A stretch of 63,332 bases of DNA, from the NCBI GenBank assembly GCA_029379225.1, contig JAQYWR010000002.1, forward strand, positions 206,402-269,733, given 5' to 3'. The DNA comes from Nostoc sp. S4 (lineage in GTDB: Bacteria > Cyanobacteriota > Cyanobacteriia > Cyanobacteriales > Nostocaceae). This document shows positions 1 through 7,610 of the stretch, piece by piece. Below the pieces are notes generated by a model. The model saw nothing but the letters and a program-made list of their open reading frames with translations. It made no database searches and was not told where the DNA came from. The first letter of the stretch is position 1; the number at the start of each line of letters is the position of its first letter. The position numbers were made by a program, and so were the translations under genes.

Positions 1-108
1 GATGGCAACCAAATAACCCAGATTCCAGAGGCGATCGCTAATTTAACCAATCTGACACAGCTTATCCTCAGTTCCAACCAAATAACCCAGATTCCAGAGG
101 CGATCGAA
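1..108 (+). repeat. 69-bp tandem repeat encoding LRR units
   Basis: A 31-base string covering AACCAAATAACCCAGATTCC and what follows occurs around base 7 and again around base 76, exactly 69 bp (23 codons) apart, in frame with the LRRs of the ROCO gene. The near-identity at DNA level suggests recent expansion of LRR units. More copies probably lie left of the window. Confidence 0.7.
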
Positions 109-1785
109 AATTTGCCGAAATTGAAAAAACTAGATTTACGGGGAAATCCGCTTCCTATTTCACCAGAAATTTTAGGATCTCCTTATAATGTTGGTTCGGT
201 TGAAGATATTTTCAATTACTTGCAATTACTCCGTAGCGGTGAAGTGCGTCCACTCAACGAAGCCAAACTCTTGCTCATCGGACAAGGCAGCGTCGGCAAA
301 ACATCCCTTATCGAGCAACTAATCCGCGATAAATATGATAAAAATCAACCCCAAACCGACGGACTCAATGTAGAAACTTGGAACGTGCAGGTCAATAGTA
401 AAGACATCCGCCTGAATGTTTGGGACTTTGGTGGACAGGAAATTTATCATGCCACCCATCAGTTTTTTCTGACTAAGCGCAGCCTCTATCTCCTCGTTTG
501 TAATTGTCGCACCAGCGAAGAAGAAAACCGCATCGAATATTGGCTGAAACTAATCGAAAGCTTCGGCGGACAGTCCCCCGTAATTATCGTTGGCAACAAA
601 AAAGACGAACAACCCCTCGACATCAACCGCAAAGCGTTACGCGAAAAATATTCTAACATCCGAGCGATTATCGAAACCTCTTGCCAAGACAATATCGGCA
701 TTGATGAACTTCGCACCGCAATTTTGCAGCAAATCGCCAACCTCAAAGAAGTCTACGACCTTTTACCCCTGACATGGTTTGAGGTTAAAGAACAACTCGA
801 ATCCATGACTGAAGACTTCATCAGCTACAACCGCTATATCGGCATCTGCTACGAAAACAAGATTCCCGAAGAACAAAACCAAGAACAACTAATCGACTTG
901 TTGCATCGACTCGGCTTAGTTCTCAACTTCCGCGAGCATCCCATCCTCAAAGATACCAACGTCCTCAAACCCAACTGGGTGACAGAAGGCATTTACGCGC
1001 TCCTGAGCGATGAAAACCTCAAAACTAAAACCAAAGGCATTTTCACCTCCGACGATCTCACCCGCATCCTCAATCCAGAGCAATACCCCACCGAGCGTCA
1101 CAGTTATTTGATTGGGCTGATGAAAGAATTTGAGCTTTGCTTTGCACTAGAATCTGAGCCACCACAATTCCTGATTCCGGGACTTCTACCTAAAGACCAA
1201 CCAGACGAAACAAAACTCCACGGCGAAACCCTAGAATTTCAATACCATTACAAAGTTCTCCCCGAGAGCATCATCTCCCGCTTCATCGTCATCAGCCACG
1301 AAAAGATTCATGAGCAAATCTATTGGCGCAGTGGCGTAATGCTGCAATATCAAGAAAACAACGAAATCTACAACATCGCTCGGATCAAAGCCGATCCCGA
1401 AGACAAAAAAATCTTCATCACCATTAGCGGACGTAAAGAAACCCGCCGCTTATTTCTCGGCATTCTCCGCGATGTCTTCCAAAAAATCCACAAAAGTCTT
1501 CCCAATCTCGAAATCACCGAATGGGTTCCCGTCCCCAACTATCCCAATCATCCGCCCCTCGACTACCAAGAACTTCTCGGACTCGAAGCGATGGGTAAAA
1601 GCACAGTCTCTATCGGCAAACTGAAATTAGACCTCGATTTGCGTCAACTTTTAGATGGTTACGAAATAATGAGCAATCGAAAAAAAAGAATTGTCCCTAA
1701 TTACGAAGAAATTTCTATCGAAAACATATTAGGCAATAGTCTATCGTCGTCAGAAATAAAATCTATAGTTAGTGGAGATACATAG
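1..1785 (+). CDS. LRR-ROCO family GTPase (5' end outside window)
   Basis: The frame is open from the first base, so this is the 3' part of a larger gene (594 visible residues). Two leucine-rich repeats of 23 residues (NQITQIPEAI...) come first, then a Roc GTPase domain: P-loop GQGSVGKTS (about residues 94-102 counted from base 1), G3 WDFGGQE (141-147) and G4-like NKKD (199-202). The remainder fits a COR domain (LLHRLGLVLNF, PNWVTEGIYALL). ROCO proteins are multidomain GTPases that dimerise through COR; in bacteria many are thought to act as signal-dependent switches, some in conflict systems. The next gene begins 6 bp downstream and is visibly more AT-rich, so co-transcription is likely but co-ancestry is not assured. 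Annotators could wrongly start it at the internal TTG at 112; the upstream LRR codons argue against that. Confidence 0.9.
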   Translation, partial: DGNQITQIPEAIANLTNLTQLILSSNQITQIPEAIENLPKLKKLDLRGNPLPISPEILGSPYNVGSVEDIFNYLQLLRSGEVRPLNEAKLLLIGQGSVGKTSLIEQLIRDKYDKNQPQTDGLNVETWNVQVNSKDIRLNVWDFGGQEIYHATHQFFLTKRSLYLLVCNCRTSEEENRIEYWLKLIESFGGQSPVIIVGNKKDEQPLDINRKALREKYSNIRAIIETSCQDNIGIDELRTAILQQIANLKEVYDLLPLTWFEVKEQLESMTEDFISYNRYIGICYENKIPEEQNQEQLIDLLHRLGLVLNFREHPILKDTNVLKPNWVTEGIYALLSDENLKTKTKGIFTSDDLTRILNPEQYPTERHSYLIGLMKEFELCFALESEPPQFLIPGLLPKDQPDETKLHGETLEFQYHYKVLPESIISRFIVISHEKIHEQIYWRSGVMLQYQENNEIYNIARIKADPEDKKIFITISGRKETRRLFLGILRDVFQKIHKSLPNLEITEWVPVPNYPNHPPLDYQELLGLEAMGKSTVSIGKLKLDLDLRQLLDGYEIMSNRKKRIVPNYEEISIENILGNSLSSSEIKSIVSGDT

Positions 1786-1791
1786 TTATTA

Positions 1792-2601
1792 ATGGTCAAT
1801 ATCGATAAGTTACATCTTATCTTCCCAAAAAGCCATCGTTTACTCTGTGAACTAATCATTGGAGGTCTGGAGACGATGCTAAAAATATCTTGCAAAGAAA
1901 CAAATTATGATCTAGATAATCTAAATCTAGAAAATATATATCAGATTTCAGAAATCTTTGATGAAACAAGCATTCTCATTCTTGCTTACTGTGATGAAAT
2001 GCCTTCGGTAATTTTTTATAAATTAGGCATAGCATTTGAAAAAAAGAAGTCAATAATCTTAATTAATATTATTCAACAAAATATTCAGAAACTTCCAGAA
2101 ATACCATGTTACGTTAAGAAAGATTTTTTGTTAGTTTTTTTAGAAGTACAACATGGCGACTTACGAACAAATCTAAAAGAATTAATTTTAGAGTTAAAAG
2201 ATACAATTAACATTATATTAGCTAATAATTTAGGTGAGTCTTTATATCATCAAGCATTAGGTTATTGTAAAAACTTAGAAAAAAAAACAAATCGTAATAT
2301 TGCAAAGGTTGATCGCGAGCTGTTTACAGAACGACTTTTGGGCTATCAAGAGGAGAAAGGAAGTGAAACTTTAAATCAGTTATACAAAAATAAAAGTAGT
2401 GACTTAGAGATTGTTTTATTAAGTTGTATCGCTGCTGACAAATATGAGATTTATGAGGTATTGACTTGCGCTCGAAATTTACAAAAAATTGAAAAAGATG
2501 GAGATGCAACAAGTACTAATCAGTACATTACCTATAATCAAAATGGAAAAGGTGATAATTATGCAGGCGATCATATTGGTGGAGATAAAACAATCGGATG
2601 A
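1792..2601 (+). CDS. TIR/nucleoside-deoxyribosyltransferase-like protein with C-terminal GDN/GDK motif
   Basis: 269 residues. Residues about 55-95 (DETSILILAYCDEMPSV then FYKLGIAFEKKKSIILI) resemble the core of nucleoside 2-deoxyribosyltransferase-like and TIR-like (SLOG/STIR superfamily) domains, where an acidic-strand motif is followed by an xFYELGIAxxxxKPVILI signature. I do not see a convincing catalytic Glu, so activity is open. The middle is helical and charged. The last about 20 residues form a Gly/Asn/Asp-rich tail (GKGDNYAGDHIGGDK). A closely similar string opens the protein encoded at 2804. Codons are strongly AT-rich compared with the ROCO gene, a sign of separate origin. The stop overlaps the ATG of the DUF4926 pseudogene. 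Family assignment is inference from short motifs. Confidence 0.6.
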   Translation: MVNIDKLHLIFPKSHRLLCELIIGGLETMLKISCKETNYDLDNLNLENIYQISEIFDETSILILAYCDEMPSVIFYKLGIAFEKKKSIILINIIQQNIQKLPEIPCYVKKDFLLVFLEVQHGDLRTNLKELILELKDTINIILANNLGESLYHQALGYCKNLEKKTNRNIAKVDRELFTERLLGYQEEKGSETLNQLYKNKSSDLEIVLLSCIAADKYEIYEVLTCARNLQKIEKDGDATSTNQYITYNQNGKGDNYAGDHIGGDKTIG

Positions 2602-2798
2602 TGCTAAAAAATATAGATGTGCTTGCGTTCAAAAATTCTTTAGCAGAGCATAACCTCCTTGCGGGTTAAGTGGGAACCATTGTCGAAATCCTTACCCCCG
2701 AAGTATACGAAGTAAAATTTAGTGATGATGACGGTTAAACCTATGAATACAAGCCTTACCAGCCCATCAACTCCTTAAACTCTATTACAAACCCCTAA
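2601..2798 (+). pseudogene. DUF4926-family gene with two in-frame stops
   Basis: Reading from ATG 2601 (a second ATG lies at 2598, overlapping the previous stop) gives a DUF4926-like protein: MLKNIDVLAFKNSLAEHNLL then G-stop-VGTIVEILTPEVYEVKF, SDDDG-stop-TYEYKPYQPINSL, ending at TAA 2796-2798. The frame never shifts. The only lesions are TAA at 2667-2669 and 2736-2738. In intact relatives the first position is normally Gln (GQVGTIVE) and the second is often Gln, Arg or Lys, so single CAA-to-TAA changes would explain both. DUF4926 proteins are short and often sit near toxin-antitoxin-like genes; their function is unknown to me. Confidence 0.7.
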
Positions 2799-2803
2799 AA
2801 ACT

Positions 2804-3247
2804 ATGTCTAACATCATCAATCAATTCGGCAAAGGCGATAACGTTGCAGGTGATAAAATCCAAAATCACTTCAAAGGCGCAAACATCGGCAACTTTGCCA
2901 ACCAAGTCAAAGACAACGCCAGACAGCAAGCCTCTAATTTCAACCAAACAAGCGGCGCAAACATCAGCGAAATTCTGCAACTGATCGGCAACCTACGCCA
3001 AACTGTCGCACAATTCCCACCAGATATCCGCGATGACATCATCATTGATATTGATGATGTAGAAGTAGAAATTCAAAAGCCAGAAAAAGAACGCAATTTA
3101 CCCAAACTCAAAAAGCGTCTACTAGCTTTACTAACTGCTGCTACTCTAGTCGCTGCCCCGATCGCAGGTATGACAGACTTTGCAAACAATGTTATGGAAA
3201 TAGGGAACAAATTAAACATCGAACTAAAGCTTCCCTCTGGTAAATAG
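2804..3247 (+). CDS. Small membrane protein with N-terminal GDN/GDK motif (candidate effector)
   Basis: 147 residues in three parts. (1) N-terminal INQFGKGDNVAGDKIQN, matching the C-terminal tail of the protein at 1792-2601 (shared GKGDN-AGD-I). (2) An amphipathic helical part (IGNFANQVKDNARQQASNF, then EILQLIGNLRQ...FPPDIRDD...DDVEVEI). (3) A KRLLALLTAATLVAAPIAGM hydrophobic stretch (about residues 105-125) that could span or insert into a membrane. Parts 2 and 3 are clearly homologous to the C-terminal third of the AbiTii protein at 35215-36237. I infer a membrane-acting effector recruited through the shared motif. There is no catalytic motif. The start at ATG 2804 is the only sensible one. 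Confidence 0.7.
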   Translation: MSNIINQFGKGDNVAGDKIQNHFKGANIGNFANQVKDNARQQASNFNQTSGANISEILQLIGNLRQTVAQFPPDIRDDIIIDIDDVEVEIQKPEKERNLPKLKKRLLALLTAATLVAAPIAGMTDFANNVMEIGNKLNIELKLPSGK

Positions 3248-3318
3248 ACTTTTCTCACTCCAGAGGCGATCAGCTTGAAATGATGCCCACCTTTCATTTG
3301 ATAAGAATTAAACTAGCG

Positions 3319-3486
3319 ATTGCCGAAATAACAAATGGGTTCGCCAAAATAACAAATGAGTTCGCCGAAACAACAAATGAGTTCGCTGAAATTACAAATG
3401 GGTTCGCCGAAATCACAAATGCGATCGCCGAAATAGCAAATGAGTTCGCTAAAACAACAAATGCGATCGCCGAAATCACAAACAAA
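3319..3486 (+). repeat. 21-bp tandem array, about 8 units
   Basis: Units of the form TTCGCCGAAATAACAAATG plus two bases repeat eight times with exact 21-bp period and scattered substitutions; some units turn TTCGCC into ATCGCC and so create GCGATCGC-type sequence. The array is open on both strands (plus strand AEITNEF heptapeptides inside a 76-codon ORF 3280-3510; minus strand FVISANS), which follows from the period being divisible by three. I do not regard the ORF as a gene. The unit length equals two turns of B-DNA. A second unrelated 21-bp array lies at 17235-17486. Confidence 0.85.
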
Positions 3487-3816
3487 TGCTGGATCGCTAT
3501 GCTTCAGTAAGCCCCTTTAGAATGGGCAAGAAGGGCATTGAGTTTGCTGATAGGTCATCTTGGAAGTGTAGTGAACCTGTGGTGGCGCTGTAAGTGGCGC
3601 TCCGTGTACGAGAGAGGATGCGACTTAACGGATTTGCTAACCCCACAATCTTATAACTCAGACTTTGTAATAACTGATGCTGATTACATTGTGATAGATA
3701 GATAAAATAACTAAATATTTTCCTCCCGTGAGTGCCAACTTGGTGTCTGACACTGGGGTTGTCGCTGCAATACACCGTCAGGATTACACTCTTATCAATA
3801 AAAAAAATTTCAACTA
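3487..3816. other. Intergenic, no gene recognised
   Basis: Separates the 21-bp array from the carbonic-anhydrase-like gene. A long minus-strand ORF (3497-4039) crosses this stretch but is mostly antisense to the downstream gene and has no recognisable domain. No clear promoter was identified. Confidence 0.5.
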
Positions 3817-4413
3817 ATGTTGCACCAAAAAGTTGACCAAGATTTATCAGACAGGAAAAACTGGGCGCTACGGCGTCAGTTGGGAATTCCCAATAACAAA
3901 CGCCTGTGGGTATTAGCTTGCATGGATGAGCGTTTACCAGTAGAGAAAGCCTTAGGAATTGGAGAAGGAGATGCTCATATTTTCCGTAATGCAGGAGGGG
4001 TAGTGACAGATGACGCGATTCGGTCTGCAATGTTAACAACGCAGTTGTTTGGAACTAAAGAAATTATCGTCATCAATCATACTGAATGCGGCATGATGAC
4101 TGCTTCTGGAGAGTTTATCAGTCATTTTTTAGAAAAAAAAGGAATTAATTTAGACCAGACATCCATTGATCCTGCCCTACCTGAATTAAAGCTATCTAAG
4201 GGTGTTTTTTCTAAATGGATTAAAACATTTGTTGACGTAGATGAAACTTGCCTCAAACAGGTAGAGTTGCTGCGACATTCTCCCTTGATTCCTGATGATG
4301 TAGTAATTCATGGCTACATCTGGGAAGTGGAGACGATGAGCTTACGCTCCCCTCATGAGCGTCTGAGTGAGAAAGTGAATACGGCACAAGCAATGAGTGG
4401 CAAAGGTTTATAA
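3817..4413 (+). CDS. Beta-carbonic anhydrase-like protein (clade D type)
   Basis: 198 residues. The zinc-site motifs of the beta-carbonic anhydrase fold are present: CMDER (Cys and the Asp/Arg dyad, about residues 35-39), HIFRNAGG (about 54-61) and HTECGM (about 88-93, His and the second Cys ligand). The pattern CMDxR...GDAH(I/V)xRNAGG...HT(D/E)CGM is that of the short clade that includes Rv1284-type enzymes and also carbonyl sulfide and CS2 hydrolases, so CO2 hydration is likely but not certain. There is no signal peptide, so it is cytoplasmic. It stands alone; the flanking genes are unrelated. A second, exported family member lies at 59269-59985. Confidence 0.85.
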   Translation: MLHQKVDQDLSDRKNWALRRQLGIPNNKRLWVLACMDERLPVEKALGIGEGDAHIFRNAGGVVTDDAIRSAMLTTQLFGTKEIIVINHTECGMMTASGEFISHFLEKKGINLDQTSIDPALPELKLSKGVFSKWIKTFVDVDETCLKQVELLRHSPLIPDDVVIHGYIWEVETMSLRSPHERLSEKVNTAQAMSGKGL

Positions 4414-4584
4414 GTAAATCCAATGCTAGCAATTACTATTAGTTAATTGCAGCCTACTCTATATTTAGTTGTTATCTACTACTTTTCCTACGTTTTTTTA
4501 CATGTGATAGTTCCGGTACAGAATGGAGGAAAATGTCCACTCCACAAGATGGGATAATTTATTTGTTGGAAATCCTTTACTAAA

Positions 4585-5292
4585 TCAGCTATTGTTCAAC
4601 CGCTGAACAAACGCTTGATGTTGATCTGAACTTAGCCCTTTTTGCAATACCACTAACACCTGTTGCATATTTCCGGCAACTAATGCTGAGACATCCAGCC
4701 ACAATCCTGGAAACACTTGACTTTCAATTATCCCTAACGTATTTGGTATCAACGCCACATATTCACCATCCTGCAAGCTGAACCAACTCACAGTACTTTC
4801 AAAAACCTGCCAAACAATATATTCCTGAATGCCATTGCGTCGGTAGGCGCGTTTTTTATCATGCAAATCTTTACTAGCACTGCTAGCAGCAACTTCTGCA
4901 ACTAATTCTGGCGCACCTTCGACATAACCATCATTACCCAACTGAGACTGTCCGCCACAGGCTGCATCGATTAGCAAAATCGCATCAGGTTGGGGTTCAT
5001 TATCTAAATCTAGCCGCACAGTGGGATTATCACCCAGCCTGACACCAAGTGTGGCTACTTTATAAGACCACAACCAGCCCATCAAATTAGCATGTGGTTC
5101 GGCGTGAGGTTCAAAGCGCAAAGGTGATGCCACGTAAACGACTCCTTCAATCAATTCGGCTTTCTTGAGGTTAGGCATGGCATTGTAGCGACGCTCAAAT
5201 TCTGGACGAGTCAGGCGATCGCCACTCTCAAGAGGCGGAATGTAGGAGGGAGAATGGGTTGGAGTCGGATGTTGTGGGGAAGTGTTGACCAC
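4585..5292 (-). CDS. Uma2 family (DUF820) putative endonuclease
   Basis: 235 residues. Features of the Uma2/DUF820 PD-(D/E)XK group: LIEGVVYVASPLRFEPHAE, then QPDAILLID (the catalytic Asp region), then APELVAEVAASSASKDLHDKK (Glu-x-Val element and trailing Lys), then YRRNGIQEYIVW. These proteins are greatly expanded in cyanobacteria; their biological role is unclear. The N-terminal 25 residues are Pro/Ser/Thr-rich and variable. Monocistronic; it is divergent from the short ORF at 5334. Confidence 0.85.
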   Translation of the reverse strand: MVNTSPQHPTPTHSPSYIPPLESGDRLTRPEFERRYNAMPNLKKAELIEGVVYVASPLRFEPHAEPHANLMGWLWSYKVATLGVRLGDNPTVRLDLDNEPQPDAILLIDAACGGQSQLGNDGYVEGAPELVAEVAASSASKDLHDKKRAYRRNGIQEYIVWQVFESTVSWFSLQDGEYVALIPNTLGIIESQVFPGLWLDVSALVAGNMQQVLVVLQKGLSSDQHQAFVQRLNNS

Positions 5293-5333
5293 GAAAAGCA
5301 GGCACTACAGGTGGTTAAATTGATTGTATCGTA

Positions 5334-5492
5334 GTGTATTTCGAGGATAAAGAAGATAATGGCGATCGTGCTGCGGCTGAAGTCCGAGAAGATTTGTTGA
5401 TTCAGTTGCGGCAGGGTGGAGTTAAAGTGAAGGTTATGGAAATAAATATAGATTCAAAGCAGCTTGCTGTAGGCTACTGCACGAGGCAATAG
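5334..5492 (+). CDS. Short ORF or gene remnant, function unknown
   Basis: A GTG-started 52-codon frame ([20 protein letters not shown]..., ending in CTRQ) fills the space before xseB. Its composition is protein-like (charged, alternating hydrophobics), but I do not recognise it. It occupies the place where xseA is often found upstream of xseB, yet the residues do not look like the XseA C-terminus. It may be the tail of a deleted gene. Confidence 0.25.
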   Translation: MYFEDKEDNGDRAAAEVREDLLIQLRQGGVKVKVMEINIDSKQLAVGYCTRQ

Positions 5493-5509
5493 AGGACATA
5501 GAGAAATTA

Positions 5510-5743
5510 ATGGTTAGACGTAAGAATTCTTCTAATTCTGAATCGATGGAAGGTTGGAATTATGAGGCGAAGGTTATTGAAATAGAGGGAATTATCGCTC
5601 GCATTGAGGCAGGTGAGTTGGAATTGGAAGAGGTTTTTGACCAATTTGGCAAAGCTGTTGAGTATTTGCGTCAGTGCGAAACTTTTTTACAACAGCGACA
5701 GCAACAAGTAGATTTATTGATTGAAACTTTGAGTGATGATTAG
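5510..5743 (+). CDS. xseB: Exodeoxyribonuclease VII small subunit
   Basis: 77 residues with the XseB pattern: [20 protein letters not shown] followed by [22 protein letters not shown], a two-helix hairpin that coats the XseA catalytic subunit in the single-strand-specific exonuclease VII. Length is normal for the family. The partner xseA is not visible in this window, so the two subunits are unlinked here or xseA was lost locally. The N-terminal 15 residues are Ser/Asn-rich and may be an extended start; [10 protein letters not shown] at 5546 is an alternative ATG. Confidence 0.88.
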   Translation: MVRRKNSSNSESMEGWNYEAKVIEIEGIIARIEAGELELEEVFDQFGKAVEYLRQCETFLQQRQQQVDLLIETLSDD

Positions 5744-6179
5744 TAACAACAATCCGCATAAAACCTAATAATATAAATTTTACTCAATTTGAATAATTTA
5801 CTGTAATCGTAAATTCTATATCCATGTAGTAAAGTTTTTTCAAGAAGCAGCAAAGTGTGGTGAAGTAGTTTTATTGTATATATCCTGAATTTGATAAAAA
5901 ATTAATAGTTTTCTGTTAGTTCTAATAAATTTGCAAGTTGTACTTATTCTGATTTTAAATTATAAATTTCTGGCTCTTTATTAACTAGCTCAGTAAAGAA
6001 TCCAGTTATTTTTGACTTTTGAAAAATTATTACATTGGCAAGAATACACAAAAGCCAAATATTTGGTAAATTAACTCGGAACCCGTAGTCAAAAATCCTT
6101 TGGCGAATCTTATCATCTGACTGATTGTCAAAATTTCAAATATGGCAACTACTAACTTGTAACTTGGTACATCAAAACT
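5744..6179. other. AT-rich intergenic region, nothing recognised
   Basis: 436 bp between xseB and spp. Poly-A/T runs only; no ORF with protein character, no strong hairpin. Confidence 0.5.
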
Positions 6180-6941
6180 ATGAAACCATTTCTTTTTGTA
6201 ACAGATTTGGATGACACCCTGGTATATCGCACTGTGGGAAATGACGATACTTTACCAAAGTTGAACCAATTGCTGAATCAACATCGTCAAGAATATGGCA
6301 CAAAAATTGTTTATTCTACCGGGCGATCGCCTCAGCTTTATCAAGAACTTCAACTTCAAAAAAATCTTTTACAACCGGACGCTTTAGTGCTTGCTGTGGG
6401 CACAGAAATCTACCTTGATGGTGGTAAAACTCTAGATTTGAGTTGGTCAGAAATCCTCTCCCCTGGCTGGGATCGCGAACTTATCTTATCTATAACCAAA
6501 AATTTCCCCGAATTAAAGCCGCAACCAGAATCAGAACAGCTTGCTTTTAAAGTGAGTTTTTTTATTCCTCAAGAAATAGCGGTTAATATTTTACCGCAAC
6601 TTGAGGCAGAGTTGGATAAATATAAATTAAATGTAAAGTTAATCTACAGTAGTGAAATAGACCTTGACATTGTACCCCTTACCAGCGATAAAGGTCAAGC
6701 AATGCAATTTTTGCGCCAAAAGTGGAAATTTGCAGTAGAACAAACAGTTGTCTGTGGTGATTCAGGTAATGATATTGCTTTATTTGCTGTAGGCAACGAA
6801 AGAGGAATCATAGTCGGTAATGCTCGAAAAGAGTTACTCCAGTGGCACAACGAGTATCCGGCTGACCATCATTACCTAGCACAAGATTTTTGTGCGGGTG
6901 GAATTCTAGAAGGATTAAAATATTTTGGTTTTTTAGAATGA
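6180..6941 (+). CDS. spp: Sucrose-6-phosphate phosphatase-type HAD hydrolase
   Basis: 253 residues. HAD motif I TDLDDTL at the N-terminus, motif II YSTGRSP (about residue 44), a lysine region DKGQAM (about 165) and motif [12 protein letters not shown] (about 193). The Cof-type cap and the pattern VLAVGTEIY are typical of sucrose-phosphate phosphatases, which remove phosphate from sucrose-6-P in the second step of sucrose synthesis. In Nostocales sucrose carries carbon between cells. Its stop overlaps the ruvA start (ATGA), so translation of the two is coupled. Confidence 0.85.
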   Translation: MKPFLFVTDLDDTLVYRTVGNDDTLPKLNQLLNQHRQEYGTKIVYSTGRSPQLYQELQLQKNLLQPDALVLAVGTEIYLDGGKTLDLSWSEILSPGWDRELILSITKNFPELKPQPESEQLAFKVSFFIPQEIAVNILPQLEAELDKYKLNVKLIYSSEIDLDIVPLTSDKGQAMQFLRQKWKFAVEQTVVCGDSGNDIALFAVGNERGIIVGNARKELLQWHNEYPADHHYLAQDFCAGGILEGLKYFGFLE

Positions 6942-7576
6942 TTAGCTATCTCAAAGGAATCGTTGCTGGTATTCAAACAATTGGTAATCGGGTTGTTCTG
7001 ACTCTAGAAGTAAATGGCTTGGGGTACGATTTGCAAGTTCCCCAACGCCTAGTACAGCAATTACCAGATTCAGGAGGAGTGGCGCAAATCTTTACACATT
7101 TGCAAATTCGAGAAGAAATCCCATTCCTATATGGCTTTGCTTCTCCAGCCGAACGCGATTTATTTCGCCACTTGCTAACGGTTAGCGGTATTGGTGCAGC
7201 CTTAGCGATCGCTTTATTAGACACTTTGGAACTACCAGATTTAGTCCAAGCAATTGTCGCTGCCAATACCCAAGTTTTAATTCAAGCCCCAGGTGTCGGC
7301 AAGAAAACCGCAGAACGCATTTGTTTAGAATTGAAAAGCAAGTTAATCGAGTGGCGCAAATCAGCAGGGTTCTTCGTCGCCACTGGCGGCCCTGCACCCG
7401 GAATTCTCGAAGAAGTGCAAATGACTCTCTTTGCTTTGGGATATACTGCCCATGAAGTCAGTCACGCCTTGCATGTGGTAAGCGAAGAGATCGGACTACC
7501 AAAAGACGCCTATGTAGAAGATTGGATTAAACAAGCGATCGCTCATCTCAGTAGTAGCGAACAAGTTGGTTATTAG
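6938..7576 (+). CDS. ruvA: Holliday junction helicase subunit RuvA
   Basis: 212 residues from ATG 6938 ([13 protein letters not shown]), chosen because the family begins MI..LKG and because it overlaps the spp stop by 4 bp. OB-fold domain I (residues 1-65), then two helix-hairpin-helix motifs ([15 protein letters not shown] and [18 protein letters not shown]), then the C-terminal RuvB-contacting helices ([17 protein letters not shown]). RuvA tetramers bind four-way junctions and load RuvB. ruvB is not in the window, common in cyanobacteria. Confidence 0.95.
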   Translation: MISYLKGIVAGIQTIGNRVVLTLEVNGLGYDLQVPQRLVQQLPDSGGVAQIFTHLQIREEIPFLYGFASPAERDLFRHLLTVSGIGAALAIALLDTLELPDLVQAIVAANTQVLIQAPGVGKKTAERICLELKSKLIEWRKSAGFFVATGGPAPGILEEVQMTLFALGYTAHEVSHALHVVSEEIGLPKDAYVEDWIKQAIAHLSSSEQVGY

Positions 7577-7600
7577 TCAACAGTTAACAGTCAACAGTCA
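7577..7600 (+). repeat. Heptamer repeat TCAACAG
   Basis: Three consecutive 7-bp units (TCAACAG, TTAACAG, TCAACAG) fill the 34-bp gap between ruvA and bioF. The same heptamer recurs near 29448-29462, 40124-40141 and 60787-60797, always intergenic: a short tandemly repeated repetitive sequence typical of heterocystous cyanobacteria. Confidence 0.8.
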
Positions 7601-7610
7601 TCTCCCTTCC

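Noticed and set aside
3280..3510. 76-codon ORF made of AEITNEF heptapeptides
   Set aside because: It is simply the 21-bp satellite read in one of its open frames; no protein-like flanks.
3497..4039. 180-codon minus-strand ORF opposite the carbonic-anhydrase-like gene
   Set aside because: Mostly antisense to a clearly coding gene; no domain, and composition is that of a reversed frame.
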